The notes below the pieces were generated by a model. The model saw only the letters and a list, made by a program, of their open reading frames with translations, searched no databases and had not been told where the DNA came from. Positions 34,801 to 46,146 of a stretch of 64,000 nt of DNA are shown here, in pieces. Source of the DNA: Pedobacter sp. JY14-1. GTDB lineage: Bacteria; Bacteroidota; Bacteroidia; Sphingobacteriales; Sphingobacteriaceae. The stretch covers positions 808,224-872,223 of the forward strand of contig NZ_JARJHU010000003.1 in assembly GCF_029269825.1 (NCBI RefSeq), read 5' to 3'. A program made the translations under genes and the position numbers. Within the stretch, counting starts at the first letter, position 1. Each line of letters starts with the position of its first letter.

Positions 34801-36152
34801 AGGGTAATGTCCAGATCGTACTCGGACGTTCCGGAGAATTCAGGATCGTTGAACCTGGAACAGGTAAAGTGATCATGACCAATAACATTCCTTACGGCTC
34901 GTTCCTGTTTGTGGAGGAGGGTGCTAAGGTGACCAAAGGCGAGAAGATCTGTTCATGGGATCCTTATAACGCGGTCATCATCTCCGAATTTGCAGGTAAG
35001 ATTGAGTTTGATGCTATTGTTGAAGGTGTTACTTACCGGGAAGAGTCTGACGAACAAACTGGACACCGCGAGAAAGTGATTATCGACACACGTGATAAGA
35101 CTAAAAACCCATCGGTAAAGGTCGTAGATAAGAAAGGTGATCTGATCAGGAATTATAATATTCCTGTAGGTGCGCACATTGCAGTTGATGAAGGCGAGAA
35201 TGTCCAACCTGGACAAATCCTGGTGAAGATTCCTCGTGCTACTGGTAAAACAAGGGATATTACGGGTGGTCTGCCGCGTGTAACAGAGCTTTTTGAAGCA
35301 CGTAATCCATCTAACCCAGCTGTTGTAACTGAAATCGACGGTGTTGTTAGCCTCGGAGGCGTGAAACGTGGTAACCGTGAGATCACTATTGAATCTAAAG
35401 ACGGAGAAGTTAAGAAGTACCTCGTGCCGCTTTCCAAGCATATCCTGGTTCAGGACAATGACTTTGTGAAGGCAGGTATGCCGTTATCCGATGGATCTAT
35501 ATCTCCCGCAGATATCCTTGCAATCAAAGGGCCTGCCGCCGTTCAAGAGTACTTGGTTAATGGTATCCAGGAAGTCTATCGTCTGCAAGGGGTGAAGATC
35601 AATGACAAGCACTTTGAGGTGATTGTACATCAGATGATGCAAAAAGTACATATTGAGGATCCTGGCGACACCAGCTTCCTTGAGAACAACTCTGTAGACC
35701 GTTGGGACTTCATGTCGGAAAATGACGAGATTTATGATAAAAAGGTTGTTGTTGATGCCGGAGACTCGTCAACCGTTAAGCCTGGTCAGATACTTTCTCT
35801 GCGTAAATTGAGAGATGAAAACTCTCAATTGAAGCGTAAAGATCTTAAACAGATCGAGGTACGTGATGCAAGGCCCGCTACGGCAAGTTCTATTCTGCAG
35901 GGTATTACCCGTGCTTCACTGGGAACTAAGTCGTTTATTTCTGCGGCATCATTCCAGGAAACCACTAAGGTGCTTAACGAAGCTGCGATTGCCGGCAAAC
36001 GTGACGAAATGCTGGGATTGAAGGAAAATGTGATCGTTGGTCACCTGATTCCTTCAGGTACTGGTGTTCGCGGCTACGAGCGTATCATTGTGGGTTCACA
36101 GGAGGAATACGATAAACTCCTGGCTTCAAAACAGGAAGAAGTAGAAGCTTAG
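31866..36152 (+). CDS. rpoC: DNA-directed RNA polymerase subunit beta'
   Basis: The 1428-residue catalytic subunit. An N-terminal zinc ribbon is present ([20 protein letters not shown], four Cys). The catalytic [15 protein letters not shown] near residue 475 binds the active-site Mg ions. The bridge-helix region and a second zinc site ([13 protein letters not shown]) are intact, and the trigger-loop region follows. The C-terminus beyond [14 protein letters not shown] is the short acidic tail usual in Bacteroidota. A strong terminator closes the operon at 36176. Confidence 0.99.
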   Translation: MSYKKDNKLKSNFTSITISLASPEAILERSSGEVLKPETINYRTYKPERDGLFCERIFGPVKDYECHCGKYKRIRYKGIVCDRCGVEVTEKKVRRERMGHINLVVPVAHIWYFRSLPNKIGYLLGLPTKRLDLIIYYERYVVIQPGLMAEEGIQFMDFLTEEEYLDILDKLPKENQYLDDKDPNKFVAKMGAEALEDLLKRIDLDTLSYNLRHQAANETSQQRKNEALKRLQVVEAFRGSQSRIENNPEWMIIKIVPVIPPELRPLVPLEGGRFATSDLNDLYRRVIIRNNRLKRLIEIKAPEVILRNEKRMLQEAVDSLFDNSRKVNAVKTEGNRALKSLSDILKGKQGRFRQNLLGKRVDYSARSVIVVGPNLKLHECGLPKDMAAELYKPFIIRKMIERGVVKTVKSAKKIVDRKDPLVWDILENVLKGHPVLLNRAPTLHRLGIQAFQPKLVEGKAIQLHPLVCTAFNADFDGDQMAVHLPLGNAAILEAQVLMLAAHNILNPANGTPITVPSQDMVLGLYYITKGRRTDAQRVMKGQDAVFYSPEEVIIAYNEKKVDLHSFIKVKVNVKDESGNIVNKLTETTVGRVLFNQVVPEEVGYINELLTKKSLRDIIGEVVKITGMARAAKFLDDIKELGFQMAFRGGLSFNLQDVNIPVEKHALLEQASAEVEEVRNNYNMGFITNNERYNQIIDIWTRINNRLTSHVMNQLSSDNQGFNSVYMMLDSGARGSKEQIRQLCGMRGLMAKPQKSGSGGEIIENPILSNFKEGLSVLEYFISTHGARKGLADTALKTADAGYLTRRLHDVAQDMIVNAEDCGTLRGMYTTALKDNEDIVEPLYDRILGRISLHDVFNPLDGSLLVAAGQDIDEDIARAIEESPLEGIEIRSVLTCENERGVCALCYGRNLATGKRVQRGEAVGVIAAQSIGEPGTQLTLRTFHVGGTASNIAAESQITAKFDGVIEFENVRTVETKTEEGNVQIVLGRSGEFRIVEPGTGKVIMTNNIPYGSFLFVEEGAKVTKGEKICSWDPYNAVIISEFAGKIEFDAIVEGVTYREESDEQTGHREKVIIDTRDKTKNPSVKVVDKKGDLIRNYNIPVGAHIAVDEGENVQPGQILVKIPRATGKTRDITGGLPRVTELFEARNPSNPAVVTEIDGVVSLGGVKRGNREITIESKDGEVKKYLVPLSKHILVQDNDFVKAGMPLSDGSISPADILAIKGPAAVQEYLVNGIQEVYRLQGVKINDKHFEVIVHQMMQKVHIEDPGDTSFLENNSVDRWDFMSENDEIYDKKVVVDAGDSSTVKPGQILSLRKLRDENSQLKRKDLKQIEVRDARPATASSILQGITRASLGTKSFISAASFQETTKVLNEAAIAGKRDEMLGLKENVIVGHLIPSGTGVRGYERIIVGSQEEYDKLLASKQEEVEA

Positions 36153-36175
36153 TCAACCTTAATTGATTTTTATTA

Positions 36176-36207
36176 AGTCCCCCGGTTTTACCGGGGGACT
36201 TTTTTTA
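36176..36207 (+). terminator. Terminator of the rpoBC operon
   Basis: AGTCCCCCGGT (36176-36186) pairs perfectly with ACCGGGGGACT (36190-36200) around TTT, followed by seven T. Confidence 0.96.
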
Positions 36208-36239
36208 TATTATGCTCTGGGTTTATTGATATTAAGCGT

Positions 36240-36247
36240 TAGTTTTG
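36240..36247 (+). promoter_or_regulatory. -7 box of the DUF3467 gene
   Basis: TAGTTTTG matches TAnnTTTG and ends 4 bp before the ATG at 36252, so the mRNA would be leaderless or nearly so. Confidence 0.5.
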
Positions 36248-36251
36248 TATC

Positions 36252-36566
36252 ATGGAAGAACAAAACAACGACAACCAGCTGAATATTGAGCTTTCTGAAG
36301 AGATTGCGGAGGGTATTTTTTCTAATCTTGCAATCATAACGCATTCCAATACTGAATTTGTACTTGATTTTATACGGGTAATGCCAGGAATACCCAAAGC
36401 TCGTGTCAAGTCAAGAATTATACTTACCCCTGAGCATGCAAAACGATTACTAGGCGCCTTAAATGATAATATAGAAAAATTCGAGGCGCTAAATGGGAGG
36501 ATCAAGAGCCAGGAGGATTCTCCGGCTTTTCCGATAAATTTTGGTGGTCCTACAGCCCAGGCTTAA
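36252..36566 (+). CDS. DUF3467 family protein
   Basis: A 104-residue soluble protein. The core LNIELSEEIAEGIFSNLAIITHSNTEFVLDF and RVILTPEHAKRLL-like stretch (here SRIILTPEHAKRLLGALNDN) identifies DUF3467, a small conserved family of unknown function found in many bacteria. It sits directly after the rpoBC terminator with its own -7 box and overlaps the 3' end of miaA on the other strand by 17 bp. The gene-to-gene overlap means their ends evolve together. Confidence 0.88.
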   Translation: MEEQNNDNQLNIELSEEIAEGIFSNLAIITHSNTEFVLDFIRVMPGIPKARVKSRIILTPEHAKRLLGALNDNIEKFEALNGRIKSQEDSPAFPINFGGPTAQA

Positions 36567-37476
36567 AAGACTTAACCGATTGCCGGATATATTCTATAAT
36601 CTCCGGTAGTTGTTCAGGTTCAAACCATTTCGTGGCATCGTCCCTTCTAAACCAGGTGAGTTGTCGTTTTGCAAACCTTCTGGTATTTTGTTTGATCTTA
36701 TCAACAGCTGATGCTAAAGTTGTTTTATCTTCAAGATAATCAAATAGTTCGGAATATCCGACGGTTTTCAATGCATTCAGGTGCTGGTAAGGTTGTAATG
36801 AACGGACTTCTTCAAGCAGACCGGCCTGCATCATCAAATCTACGCGTGTATTGATACGTTCGTATAACTTATTCCGATCAGTATTCAGTGCAATTTTAAC
36901 AATATTAAAAGGCCTCTCTTTAACCTGTTTAGTATGAAATGATGATAGTCTGCTCCCCGTAGATAAAAAAAATTCAAGTCCTCTGATCATTCGTTGCGGG
37001 TTCGACTGGTCTGTTTTATTAAAATATTCGGGATCACGGATACGAAGCTGCTCCCTGATATGCGTTATTCCTTCCCGTTCAAACTGCTCATTCAATTGTT
37101 TTCTTATCGTTAAGTCTGTTTGGGGTAATTCATCCAGACCTTTGCATACTGCATCCAGATATAAGCCCGAACCTCCCACCATGATCAGCAAATCCTTTTT
37201 TGTAAAAAGCTCCTGGATTAAAGTCAGGGCTTCAACCTCGAAATCACCAGTGCTGAAAAGTGTTGAAATGCTATGTGAGTTTATGAAATAATGCTTTACT
37301 TCCGCCAACTCTTCCTTCGATGGTTTTGCCGTCCCGATTTCCATTTCCCTGAAAAATTGCCTGGAGTCTGCAGAAATAATCTCTGTTGAGAAGAATTTGG
37401 CAAGTTGTATAGCAAGGGCTGTTTTGCCTATTGCAGTAGGGCCTGCAACAACAATAAGGGTTTTTCCGGGCACCAT
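36550..37476 (-). CDS. miaA: tRNA dimethylallyltransferase
   Basis: MiaA attaches a dimethylallyl group to N6 of A37 in tRNAs reading UNN codons. The 308-residue protein has the P-loop VVAGPTAIGKTALAIQLA (about 9-26), the ADSRQFFREMEIGTAKPS substrate motif, and the C-terminal RRFAKRQLTWFRRDD stretch. Length is typical. It is the last gene of a minus-strand operon that also contains tsaC and cca, all acting on tRNA, with a 9-bp gap from the gene before it. Confidence 0.97.
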   Translation of the reverse strand: MVPGKTLIVVAGPTAIGKTALAIQLAKFFSTEIISADSRQFFREMEIGTAKPSKEELAEVKHYFINSHSISTLFSTGDFEVEALTLIQELFTKKDLLIMVGGSGLYLDAVCKGLDELPQTDLTIRKQLNEQFEREGITHIREQLRIRDPEYFNKTDQSNPQRMIRGLEFFLSTGSRLSSFHTKQVKERPFNIVKIALNTDRNKLYERINTRVDLMMQAGLLEEVRSLQPYQHLNALKTVGYSELFDYLEDKTTLASAVDKIKQNTRRFAKRQLTWFRRDDATKWFEPEQLPEIIEYIRQSVKSFKPGL

Positions 37477-37485
37477 GACCAGGAA

Positions 37486-38154
37486 TTAGTAGTCGTCTTC
37501 CTTATTATAACCGCCGCCGTCTTCTTCTTCGTAATTTTCATTATCAGAAAACTCATCAGGACCGTCATCTTCTTGCTCGTCATGATGATCGTCTTCTATT
37601 ACATCTGTATTGATCCCTCTACCTCCCATCGCTTCAAGCTCTTCGGTATCTTCCGGAACGAAGTCCATTTCATTCAGGAAATCAAAGTCGGAAGATGAAC
37701 TTTGTGTCGAAGCTACTGCGAATGAGCCTAAGTTATTCTTTTCAATGATTTTTGGGGCCTCCCCAACGCTCTTGACTAGAAATGGGTATTCAATATTGGG
37801 GTCAGTTTCGAGTATAATCCTGATCAGTTCCACATGGAAATCAAAGGGACGGTCGAAATTGTAGGTATAATAAAATTTCTGATGGGGATCTTCAATAAAG
37901 CTACTTAATTTGGATTTTTCCATCATAGCTACGCCACGATCTGCTTTTCGCTGAGTGGGCAAATATGCAATCTCGTCGCCTTTGATCCAATTATCTGTAC
38001 TTACGTAGAAAGAAGAAGATTTTTCGGCAGAATATCCTGTAGAGCGGTGTATTGCCTTATGCAGGTCCTCAAAAGTCTGGTTTGATTTGATATCAATTTC
38101 CCTGACAACTTCGTCAAAATCTTCGAAACTTATCTTAAATCTGTAAATGGCCAT
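37486..38154 (-). CDS. pRiA4b ORF-3-like protein with acidic tail
   Basis: A 222-residue protein. The first 130 residues (IYRFKISFEDFDEVVREIDI, TFEDLHKAIHRSTGY and the FYYTYNFDRPFDFHVEL segment) match the pRiA4b ORF-3-like family, a beta-grasp-like fold often annotated near mobile elements but also common as a chromosomal gene in Bacteroidota. The last 50 residues are very acidic (runs of D and E, ending NKEDDY) and probably disordered. No catalytic residues can be named. It is the fifth gene of the dapD-miaA operon, 57 bp after cca and 9 bp before miaA. Confidence 0.85.
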   Translation of the reverse strand: MAIYRFKISFEDFDEVVREIDIKSNQTFEDLHKAIHRSTGYSAEKSSSFYVSTDNWIKGDEIAYLPTQRKADRGVAMMEKSKLSSFIEDPHQKFYYTYNFDRPFDFHVELIRIILETDPNIEYPFLVKSVGEAPKIIEKNNLGSFAVASTQSSSSDFDFLNEMDFVPEDTEELEAMGGRGINTDVIEDDHHDEQEDDGPDEFSDNENYEEEDGGGYNKEDDY

Positions 38155-38211
38155 CTGAGCTTTTTTTCTGGCTGTAAAAATAAAAAATTAAACGTGATTT
38201 TTGTAATCTGG

Positions 38212-39618
38212 TCAGAGGCCCGCAGGGACGAGGCCCAGCTCTTTACCTTTGTTAAGCATAAATGCTTGTGCTTCCTCATAATTGTTTGCAATTTCACCTT
38301 CCAGAATTGCCTCCCTGATGGCGTTTTTTATAATGCCAACCTCTTTCCCTGCAGGCAGGCCAAATGCCTTCATGATGTCATCACCTGTTACCGGCGGCTG
38401 CCAGTTACGGATTTTGTCCCGTTCCTCAACATCCTTAAGCTTCTGCTTAACCAATTCAAAATTGTTCCGGTATTTTCGGATTTTATATTCATTCTTTGTA
38501 GTCACATCGGCGTTGCAAAGAAGCATCAGGCTTTCAATGTCCTCACCGGCGTCAAATAGCAGCCGTCTTACTGCCGAATCTGTAACCACCTCCTGGGCAA
38601 GCACAATCGGCCGAAGGTGAAGTTGTACCAGCTTTTGCACAAATTTCATCTTTTCATTCAATGGGAGTTTCAACTGCGCAAAAATACCGGGCACCATGCG
38701 GGCTCCCTTATCCTCATGTCCATGAAAAGTCCATCCATGTCCTTCTTCGAAACGTTTGGTGGCAGGTTTTGCAATATCGTGTAAAATCGCTGCCCAGCGA
38801 AGCCATAGGTCGTCTGTAACTTTACATATGTTGTCAAGTACCTGTAGCGTGTGATAGAAGTTATCTTTATGGCCCTTGCCGTGGACGATGTCCACTCCGT
38901 GTAGTGCGGCCATTTGAGGAAAGATCAATTTTAACAATCCGGTATCAAACAAATATCTGAAGCCAATTGAAGGTTTAGGAGAGAGGATAATCTTATTCAG
39001 CTCATCGGTAATCCTCTCCTTAGACACAATTCCAATCCTTTCCTTCTGTGTATCGATTGCTTTCATGGCATTGGTATCAATGCTGAAATCAAGCTGTGCA
39101 GCAAAGCGTATTGCACGCATCATGCGAAGCGGATCGTCCGAAAAGGTGACTGACGGATTCAACGGTGTACGGATCAGTTGGTGTTTCAGGTCTTCTAGTC
39201 CGTTAAAGGGATCAACCATTGCCCCATAATTCTCTGCATTCAAAGAAATAGCTAATGCATTTATGGTAAAATCACGACGTAACTGGTCGTCCCGTATGGT
39301 ACCATCTTCTACAATGGGTTTGCGTGAATTTGCCCGGTAGGATTCCTTACGGGCACCTACAAATTCAATTTCCAGGTCCTGATACCTGAGCATAGCAGTG
39401 CCAAAGTTCTTAAATACCGATACTTTGGTTCGTAACTGTTCGCCAACGAGTTCTGCAAAAGCAATGCCGTTACCCAATACTACAACATCAATATCTTTTG
39501 ATGGCCTTTTGAGGAATATATCACGTACGTAGCCTCCGATCACATAAATTTCAATGTTATTCGCATGTGCGATATCGGCAAGAATCTTAAAAACAGAGTG
39601 TTGTAGATGTTTTTCCAT
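38212..39618 (-). CDS. cca: CCA-adding tRNA nucleotidyltransferase with HD domain
   Basis: Adds or repairs the 3' CCA of tRNAs. None of the five tRNAs in this window encodes CCA, so this enzyme is needed. The 468-residue protein has the class II nucleotidyltransferase head ([14 protein letters not shown]), [10 protein letters not shown], the [16 protein letters not shown] motif, and an HD phosphohydrolase-like domain ([26 protein letters not shown]) in the middle to C-terminal part. It is preceded by tsaC (26 bp) in the same operon. Confidence 0.96.
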   Translation of the reverse strand: MEKHLQHSVFKILADIAHANNIEIYVIGGYVRDIFLKRPSKDIDVVVLGNGIAFAELVGEQLRTKVSVFKNFGTAMLRYQDLEIEFVGARKESYRANSRKPIVEDGTIRDDQLRRDFTINALAISLNAENYGAMVDPFNGLEDLKHQLIRTPLNPSVTFSDDPLRMMRAIRFAAQLDFSIDTNAMKAIDTQKERIGIVSKERITDELNKIILSPKPSIGFRYLFDTGLLKLIFPQMAALHGVDIVHGKGHKDNFYHTLQVLDNICKVTDDLWLRWAAILHDIAKPATKRFEEGHGWTFHGHEDKGARMVPGIFAQLKLPLNEKMKFVQKLVQLHLRPIVLAQEVVTDSAVRRLLFDAGEDIESLMLLCNADVTTKNEYKIRKYRNNFELVKQKLKDVEERDKIRNWQPPVTGDDIMKAFGLPAGKEVGIIKNAIREAILEGEIANNYEEAQAFMLNKGKELGLVPAGL

Positions 39619-39644
39619 TTGCTGAACTGCAAAAGTAGCAAATC

Positions 39645-40211
39645 TTACTTTCTAATAAAGGAAAATTGCCCTCCGGGAGCCAACTTCATAATGGTCGAAG
39701 GTTGTTTCCTTACGGTAAGTTCCTGCTCCCAGTCTACCACATAGTCTACCGCATCTATAATTTCCCGGCTGATTTCTCCAAAAAAGGCCGGTGATGGCGC
39801 GCCCGATTTATTGGCGGAAGTAGAAGTAATGGGTTTGCGGAGACGTTGCACCAGCTGGCTGCAAAAATCGTGTCTTACCACACGTATTCCTACACTGCCG
39901 TCTGTATTGATTACATTGGATGCCAGATTCTTTGCACCTGGAAAGATTAATGTCAACGGCTTTTCTGCATATTCTATAAGGTCATAAGCTACATCTGGTA
40001 TTTCAGAAACATAAGAAGGCAGACGTGCCTCTGAATCCAGCAGCACAATGAAACTCTTGTCTTCACTGCGGCCCTTAATTTCATTGATCTTAGCTGCTGC
40101 TGCTTCATTCGTCGCGTCACAGCCCAAACCCCAGATGGTATCTGTCGGGTAAAGAATCACGCCTCCGTTTTTTAATACCTCCAGTGCCTTTTCAATCTCA
40201 GTTTTCAGCAT
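39645..40211 (-). CDS. tsaC: Threonylcarbamoyl-AMP synthase (TsaC/Sua5 family)
   Basis: Makes threonylcarbamoyl-AMP from threonine, bicarbonate and ATP, the first step of the t6A37 modification of tRNAs reading ANN codons. The 188-residue protein has the short (TsaC-type) length without the extra Sua5 domain. Motifs seen are [31 protein letters not shown] and [17 protein letters not shown], and [14 protein letters not shown] near the end. It lies 5 bp from the glycosyltransferase gene. The operon therefore holds first-step enzymes for both A37 modifications (t6A here, i6A by MiaA). Confidence 0.95.
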   Translation of the reverse strand: MLKTEIEKALEVLKNGGVILYPTDTIWGLGCDATNEAAAAKINEIKGRSEDKSFIVLLDSEARLPSYVSEIPDVAYDLIEYAEKPLTLIFPGAKNLASNVINTDGSVGIRVVRHDFCSQLVQRLRKPITSTSANKSGAPSPAFFGEISREIIDAVDYVVDWEQELTVRKQPSTIMKLAPGGQFSFIRK

Positions 40212-40216
40212 GTCAT

Positions 40217-41338
40217 TTAATTTTTTCTGGTCGAAACCACGGTAGTATAGACCGTCATCATTTGTGAGCTTAATGCATTGTCGTTAAAACGCTGTACATA
40301 ATGCAACCCCTTTTCCCGCATTTCCGCAGCTTTTTCAGGAGCAGATAAAATACTGTTAACTGCCTTGGCAAAGCCATCGTGGTCATCCGGATCCACATAA
40401 AGGCTTGAAGGCCCTCCCGCCTCCTCCAGGCAGGAGCCTGTGGCAGCAACTACCGGAACACCAGAATACAAAGCCTCGATCACGGGTATGCCAAAGCCCT
40501 CAAAAACGGAAGGATAAATAAAAACGGCAGCCATTTGATAAATTACAGGCAAGTCCTCAAAGGATACATTACGCAGGAAGCGTATTCTGTCTTTCAATCC
40601 GATTTTTGCTATTTCCCGTTTCACCAGTTCCGCATACGGGGTTTCCCTTCCGATAACGATCAGTGGATAAGCAGTGTCGATCCGTGGCAATGCCCTGATC
40701 AGCGTTAAGAGGTTCTTTCTCGTCTCAATCGTGCCTACATAAAGCAGATACTGTTCAGGAAGTCCCAACCTGGCCCTAACCGACGCTCGTATAGCAACGT
40801 TGGCCATCGTCTTAAAGCCATCTTCGCAGCTTTGATAAATCACATCGATCTTACCGGGTTCAATGCCGAAAAAGGAAATAATATCTCTTTTGGTACATTC
40901 GCTAATCGCTATGATCTTGTCTGCATGCTTACAGGCATACCTGCATTTCAGCTCGTATATCCAACGACTGATACGGCCAAAGTATTGCGGAAACCGTAAA
41001 AAGATCAGGTCATGTACGGTGACTACAGCAGGAATGCCTGCTTCTGAAAGACCGAAAGGAATCTCGTGGCTTAATCCGTGATACAGGTCTATCCGATCCC
41101 TGAGTAATTGTTTTTTAATCCCTAAACTGCGCCATAATATTCCTGAGCCCAGGCGGAGCGTTATTCCGGAAGTTCTGATGAACGCTTCGATCTGAGCTGC
41201 AACACGCACTTTAGGTGTATAAACGAAATATTGGTTTTGAGGGAAACTGCGGGCCAGCTGAGTAACCAGTGAACGGCTGTAATTCCCCAATCCTGTCAGA
41301 TTGTTGGCCGCCCGTTTTCCGTCAAAACCAATATTCAT
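40217..41338 (-). CDS. Glycosyltransferase family 4 protein
   Basis: A 373-residue GT-B fold enzyme transferring a sugar from an activated donor. The N-terminal MNIGFDGKRAANNLTGLGNYSRSL is the acceptor-side Rossmann motif of GT4 enzymes. The C-terminal half has LLYVGTIETRKNLLTLIRAL and the donor-binding FIYPSVFEGFGIPVIEAL with its EX7E-type glutamates. No membrane segment is seen. Acceptor and sugar are unknown. It starts 2 bp after the dapD stop, so it belongs to the same operon despite a different pathway. Confidence 0.93.
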   Translation of the reverse strand: MNIGFDGKRAANNLTGLGNYSRSLVTQLARSFPQNQYFVYTPKVRVAAQIEAFIRTSGITLRLGSGILWRSLGIKKQLLRDRIDLYHGLSHEIPFGLSEAGIPAVVTVHDLIFLRFPQYFGRISRWIYELKCRYACKHADKIIAISECTKRDIISFFGIEPGKIDVIYQSCEDGFKTMANVAIRASVRARLGLPEQYLLYVGTIETRKNLLTLIRALPRIDTAYPLIVIGRETPYAELVKREIAKIGLKDRIRFLRNVSFEDLPVIYQMAAVFIYPSVFEGFGIPVIEALYSGVPVVAATGSCLEEAGGPSSLYVDPDDHDGFAKAVNSILSAPEKAAEMREKGLHYVQRFNDNALSSQMMTVYTTVVSTRKN

Positions 41339-41340
41339 AC

Positions 41341-42159
41341 TTATACTGCAACGTTGTTTTCCCTCAGTGCATCGTTCAGCGAAGTCTTCTTATCAGTAGA
41401 CTCCTTACGCTTTCCGATAATCAATGCGCATGGCACCTGATATTCGCCAGCCGGAAATTTTTTCGCATAACTTCCCGGAATTACCACCGAGCGGGCAGGG
41501 ACAATACCCTTATATTCTACTGGTTCCGGCCCGGTTACATCAATAATCTTGGTGGAAGCCGTGAGCACCACATTTGCACCCAGAACAGCTTCCTTCTCAA
41601 CACGTACGCCTTCTACCACGATAGCCCTTGAACCCAGAAAGCAGTTGTCTTCAATAATGACAGGGGCAGCCTGGACCGGTTCCAGAACACCTCCAATACC
41701 TACACCACCGCTCAGGTGTACATGCTTGCCAATTTGTGCGCATGAACCCACAGTAGCCCAGGTATCTACCATTGTACCTTCATCCACATACGCCCCGATA
41801 TTTACATACGAAGGCATCAGGATCACACCCTTTGACAGGTATGCGCCATAACGGGCGCTTGCACCCGGTACAACTCTTACTCCCAACTCTTTGTAATTGG
41901 TTTTAAGCTTCATTTTATCGTGGTACGTGAAGGGGCCAGCTTCAGAAACCTTCATTTCCCTGATCGGGAAGTAAAGGATTACTGCTTTTTTGATCCATTC
42001 ATTGACACCCCAACTGTTCAACACCGGCTCCGCTACCCGAAGTTCACCTTTGTCCAGTTGCAGGATGATGGTTTCAATCGCCTCGCAGTACTCTGCATAT
42101 TCCAGTAAAGTCCTGTCTTCCCAGGCCGCTTCAACCAGTTTTTTTAAATCTGCTATCAT
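41341..42159 (-). CDS. dapD: Tetrahydrodipicolinate N-succinyltransferase
   Basis: DapD succinylates tetrahydrodipicolinate in the succinylase branch of lysine and meso-diaminopimelate synthesis, supplying cell wall precursor. The 272-residue protein has an N-terminal helical part and a left-handed beta helix of hexapeptide repeats (VNIGAYVDEGTMVDTWATVGSCAQIGK, IIEDNCFLGSRAIVVEGV), with the family motif GVLEPVQAAPVIIED. It is the first gene of the minus-strand operon running to miaA. Confidence 0.97.
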   Translation of the reverse strand: MIADLKKLVEAAWEDRTLLEYAEYCEAIETIILQLDKGELRVAEPVLNSWGVNEWIKKAVILYFPIREMKVSEAGPFTYHDKMKLKTNYKELGVRVVPGASARYGAYLSKGVILMPSYVNIGAYVDEGTMVDTWATVGSCAQIGKHVHLSGGVGIGGVLEPVQAAPVIIEDNCFLGSRAIVVEGVRVEKEAVLGANVVLTASTKIIDVTGPEPVEYKGIVPARSVVIPGSYAKKFPAGEYQVPCALIIGKRKESTDKKTSLNDALRENNVAV

Positions 42160-42250
42160 TTGATGTTATTTTTTGACAAAATAAATCAATTTTATGGGAT
42201 TGGGAGGCGTTTGTTGACATATAATCTTCTTTTTGCACTAAATTTGAGTT

Positions 42251-42658
42251 ATGAGCGAACAGGAGAAATTAAGGATTGATAAATATCTTTGGGCTATCAG
42301 ACTTTTTAAAACAAGAAGTATGGCGACTGAAGCGTGTAAGGCTGGAAGAGTTAAGCTAAACGGGCAGAACGTTAAACCGTCGGCAATTGTAAAGCCTGGT
42401 GACATTTATCAGGTGTCTAAAGGGATCGAGCGGAAGGTGATCGAAGTTGTGGAATTGCTTTACAACCGTGCAGAGGCAAAGATCGCGGTCACCAAGTACC
42501 GGGACATCACTCCTGTAGAAGAAACACATGCATTCAAATCCGTATTTCATGCACCTGCTTTAAAACGCGACCGTGGAACCGGCCGGCCAACTAAAAAAGA
42601 CCGCCGGGAAACTGATGAACTCATCAGAGGTATATTCGGTGAAGATGATGAAGATTAA
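42251..42658 (+). CDS. S4 domain RNA-binding protein (Hsp15/HslR type)
   Basis: A 135-residue basic protein with an N-terminal S4 domain (about 6-65: LRIDKYLWAIRLFKTRSMATEACKAG, VKLNGQNVKPSAIVKPGD) and a basic C-terminal tail ending in acidic residues. In E. coli, Hsp15 binds 50S subunits that carry a stalled nascent chain after heat shock and returns them to use. The match in size and order supports an Hsp15-like role. A TAAATTTG -7 box (42239-42246) nearly abuts the ATG at 42251, giving a very short leader. It converges with the OmpH-like gene. Confidence 0.9.
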   Translation: MSEQEKLRIDKYLWAIRLFKTRSMATEACKAGRVKLNGQNVKPSAIVKPGDIYQVSKGIERKVIEVVELLYNRAEAKIAVTKYRDITPVEETHAFKSVFHAPALKRDRGTGRPTKKDRRETDELIRGIFGEDDED

Positions 42659-42665
42659 AAGAAAA

Positions 42666-42687
42666 GCCGGTTCTGGAAAGAACCGGC
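42666..42687. terminator. Bidirectional hairpin between converging genes
   Basis: GCCGGTTCT (42666-42674) pairs with AGAACCGGC (42679-42687) around GGAA. On the minus strand it is followed by TTTCTTTT, so it mainly terminates the OmpH-like gene; the plus side lacks a good T tract. Confidence 0.75.
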
Positions 42688-42716
42688 CTGAAATACTTTA
42701 ATCTGGTTTAAACGCC

Positions 42717-43301
42717 TTACTTTTTGTAATCCTCATTCAGCCCATTGATCACCTCGTTCGTTACATCCAGGCTCTCGTCTGCAAATAGGATTGCACTGTT
42801 ACCTTTTGCATAGGTCAGCACCATTTTATACCCTTTTTTCTTTGCATAACCTTTCAGGTAATCTGCAATCTTGTCATACAGCTTTACATTTTCCGAATTT
42901 TGTTCATTTTGCAATGCCGCGGCAGCGTTTTGCTGATAAGCCTGGAACTCCTGTTGTTTGCGGCCCAGGCGCTCCTCCGTAGCAGCACGCTGATCGGCAG
43001 GTAATGTGCTCTGCTGAGCCTGGTATTGAGCTACCTCACGCTGAAAAGCCTGCCCTTTAGATTGTACATCCTGTTCGGCCTTTTTTGCTTTTCCATCCAT
43101 ACGAACTTTCAGGTCCTTGAAATACTGGTACTTGCTCAGTAGCGAATCCGAGTTCACATATACAATCTTTTCGCTGCTGCTCACTTCAGTAGCCGCAGGT
43201 TTCACAGCACCTGCCGTTTTCTCTTTGTCCTGGCAGGAAGCCATCAGGGAAACCACTGCTACCGCCGCGGCCAGGCTACCTAGTTTTGTTGTTTTTTTCA
43301 T
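42717..43301 (-). CDS. OmpH/Skp-like lipoprotein
   Basis: A 194-residue protein with a signal peptide and lipobox (LMASC, Cys23). The mature part matches OmpH/Skp: IVYVNSDSLLSKYQYFKDL, a long charged helical hairpin (about 60-150, rich in Q, K, E and A), and a C-terminal YKMVLTYAKGNSAILFADESLDVT strand region. Skp-type proteins are periplasmic trimeric chaperones for outer membrane proteins; this one would be membrane-anchored. A TATATTTG -7 box lies at 43376-43383 on its strand, with a DnaA box near its -33 region. It is divergent from gyrB. Confidence 0.9.
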   Translation of the reverse strand: MKKTTKLGSLAAAVAVVSLMASCQDKEKTAGAVKPAATEVSSSEKIVYVNSDSLLSKYQYFKDLKVRMDGKAKKAEQDVQSKGQAFQREVAQYQAQQSTLPADQRAATEERLGRKQQEFQAYQQNAAAALQNEQNSENVKLYDKIADYLKGYAKKKGYKMVLTYAKGNSAILFADESLDVTNEVINGLNEDYKK

Positions 43302-43398
43302 TAGCTATTGCTCTTGTTCTGTATTTGTTTTCTGTTCATTAAGTAAAAGCAAGACCGGTTTGGCATGCTTTGCCACAAATATAAAATTTACAATGTAG

Positions 43399-43407
43399 TT
43401 ATCCACA
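43399..43407 (+). promoter_or_regulatory. Perfect DnaA box between OmpH-like gene and gyrB
   Basis: TTATCCACA equals the consensus DnaA-binding 9-mer. It overlaps the expected -33 region of the OmpH-like gene promoter and lies 60 bp upstream of gyrB. Only one copy was seen, so this is not an origin. Confidence 0.5.
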
Positions 43408-43442
43408 TTTGCCTTAAATTAAGCGCAATTGGTTATTTTTGA

Positions 43443-45425
<1,983 letters not shown>

Positions 45426-45474
45426 AGGCCTGTCTCTGAATAGCAATCCGATAATAAAAATATAAAAGGATAAG

Positions 45475-45503
45475 CGGCGACCCAAAAAAGGTCGCCGTTT
45501 TTT
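45475..45503 (+). terminator. Terminator of gyrB
   Basis: CGGCGACC (45475-45482) pairs with GGTCGCCG (45490-45497) around CAAAAAA, followed by six T. Confidence 0.95.
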
Positions 45504-45612
45504 GTTGTACTTTCGGGCATACACATAGCTTAAATGCCCTATGAAGCAAACCCGGTAGCGGGGCAACTTTCTGTTTTAGCTTCCGCTCATTGGTAAATAG
45601 AAAGAATAATAA

Positions 45613-45620
45613 TAACTTTG
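45613..45620 (+). promoter_or_regulatory. -7 box of the RRM gene
   Basis: TAACTTTG matches TAnnTTTG, 32 bp before the ATG. No clear TTTG was found at -33. Confidence 0.5.
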
Positions 45621-45652
45621 ATGAAAAGGGAGACTTTTAAAATATACAGGAT

Positions 45653-46024
45653 ATGGTGAAATTGTTTGTCGCGAATATCAGCGACAATGTGAGCGAGATC
45701 AGGCTCATCGAAATGTTTAGCTTGCACGCCTTAGTAAGCAGCATTAAATTGATCGTAGATAAGCAATCCGGAAAAAACCTTTATGGCTTTGTAGAAGTGC
45801 AGGACAAATTTGCTGCCGACCGGGCAATAGAAGCACTCGACGGGCTGGAACTTGGTGGTAAACGCCTCAATGTAAAGATCGCGGAGGAAAGGGCCAAGAC
45901 TTTTGTAAAAAAGGGGTCGGGTAACAAGGGACCTGAAGCCGGTAAGTTTGGAGGCAGTAAATTTACAGGCAACAAGTTTACAGGCAATAAATATCCGGCC
46001 AAAAACGGCCGTACCTCGGCATAA
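45653..46024 (+). CDS. RRM-type RNA-binding protein
   Basis: A 123-residue protein with one RNA recognition motif (about 1-80): RNP2 is KLFVANIS and RNP1 is KNLYGFVEVQ, with the usual AIEALDGLELGGKRLNVKIA close. The C-terminal 40 residues are a basic, Gly/Lys/Asn-rich tail with two short repeats of KFTGN (about 103-114), likely disordered and adding RNA affinity. Single-RRM proteins of this kind are common in Bacteroidota and are thought to act on mRNA, possibly in place of Hfq-type factors; targets of this one are unknown. Confidence 0.92.
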   Translation: MVKLFVANISDNVSEIRLIEMFSLHALVSSIKLIVDKQSGKNLYGFVEVQDKFAADRAIEALDGLELGGKRLNVKIAEERAKTFVKKGSGNKGPEAGKFGGSKFTGNKFTGNKYPAKNGRTSA

Positions 46025-46146
46025 ACTATACGGGGCTGGTGCAATAATTTGGTTATTATCGTTTTTATCTTAATTTATTTCCGGAACATTATGCGGACAG
46101 TGCAGGCTTATGCTTAAATTTATAGGAGTTCAAACCCCTATGTAAG

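Noticed and set aside
37486..38154. Transposon-related gene because of the pRiA4b ORF-3 name
   Set aside because: No inverted repeats or transposase; it lies inside a conserved-looking operon.
43399..43407. Replication origin near gyrB
   Set aside because: Only one DnaA box and no AT-rich repeat cluster or dnaA/dnaN genes.
45504..45600. Riboswitch between gyrB and the RRM gene
   Set aside because: Short GC helices can be drawn (GGGCAT/ATGCCC, CCCG/CGGG), but they lie upstream of the RRM promoter box and match no riboswitch I recognise.
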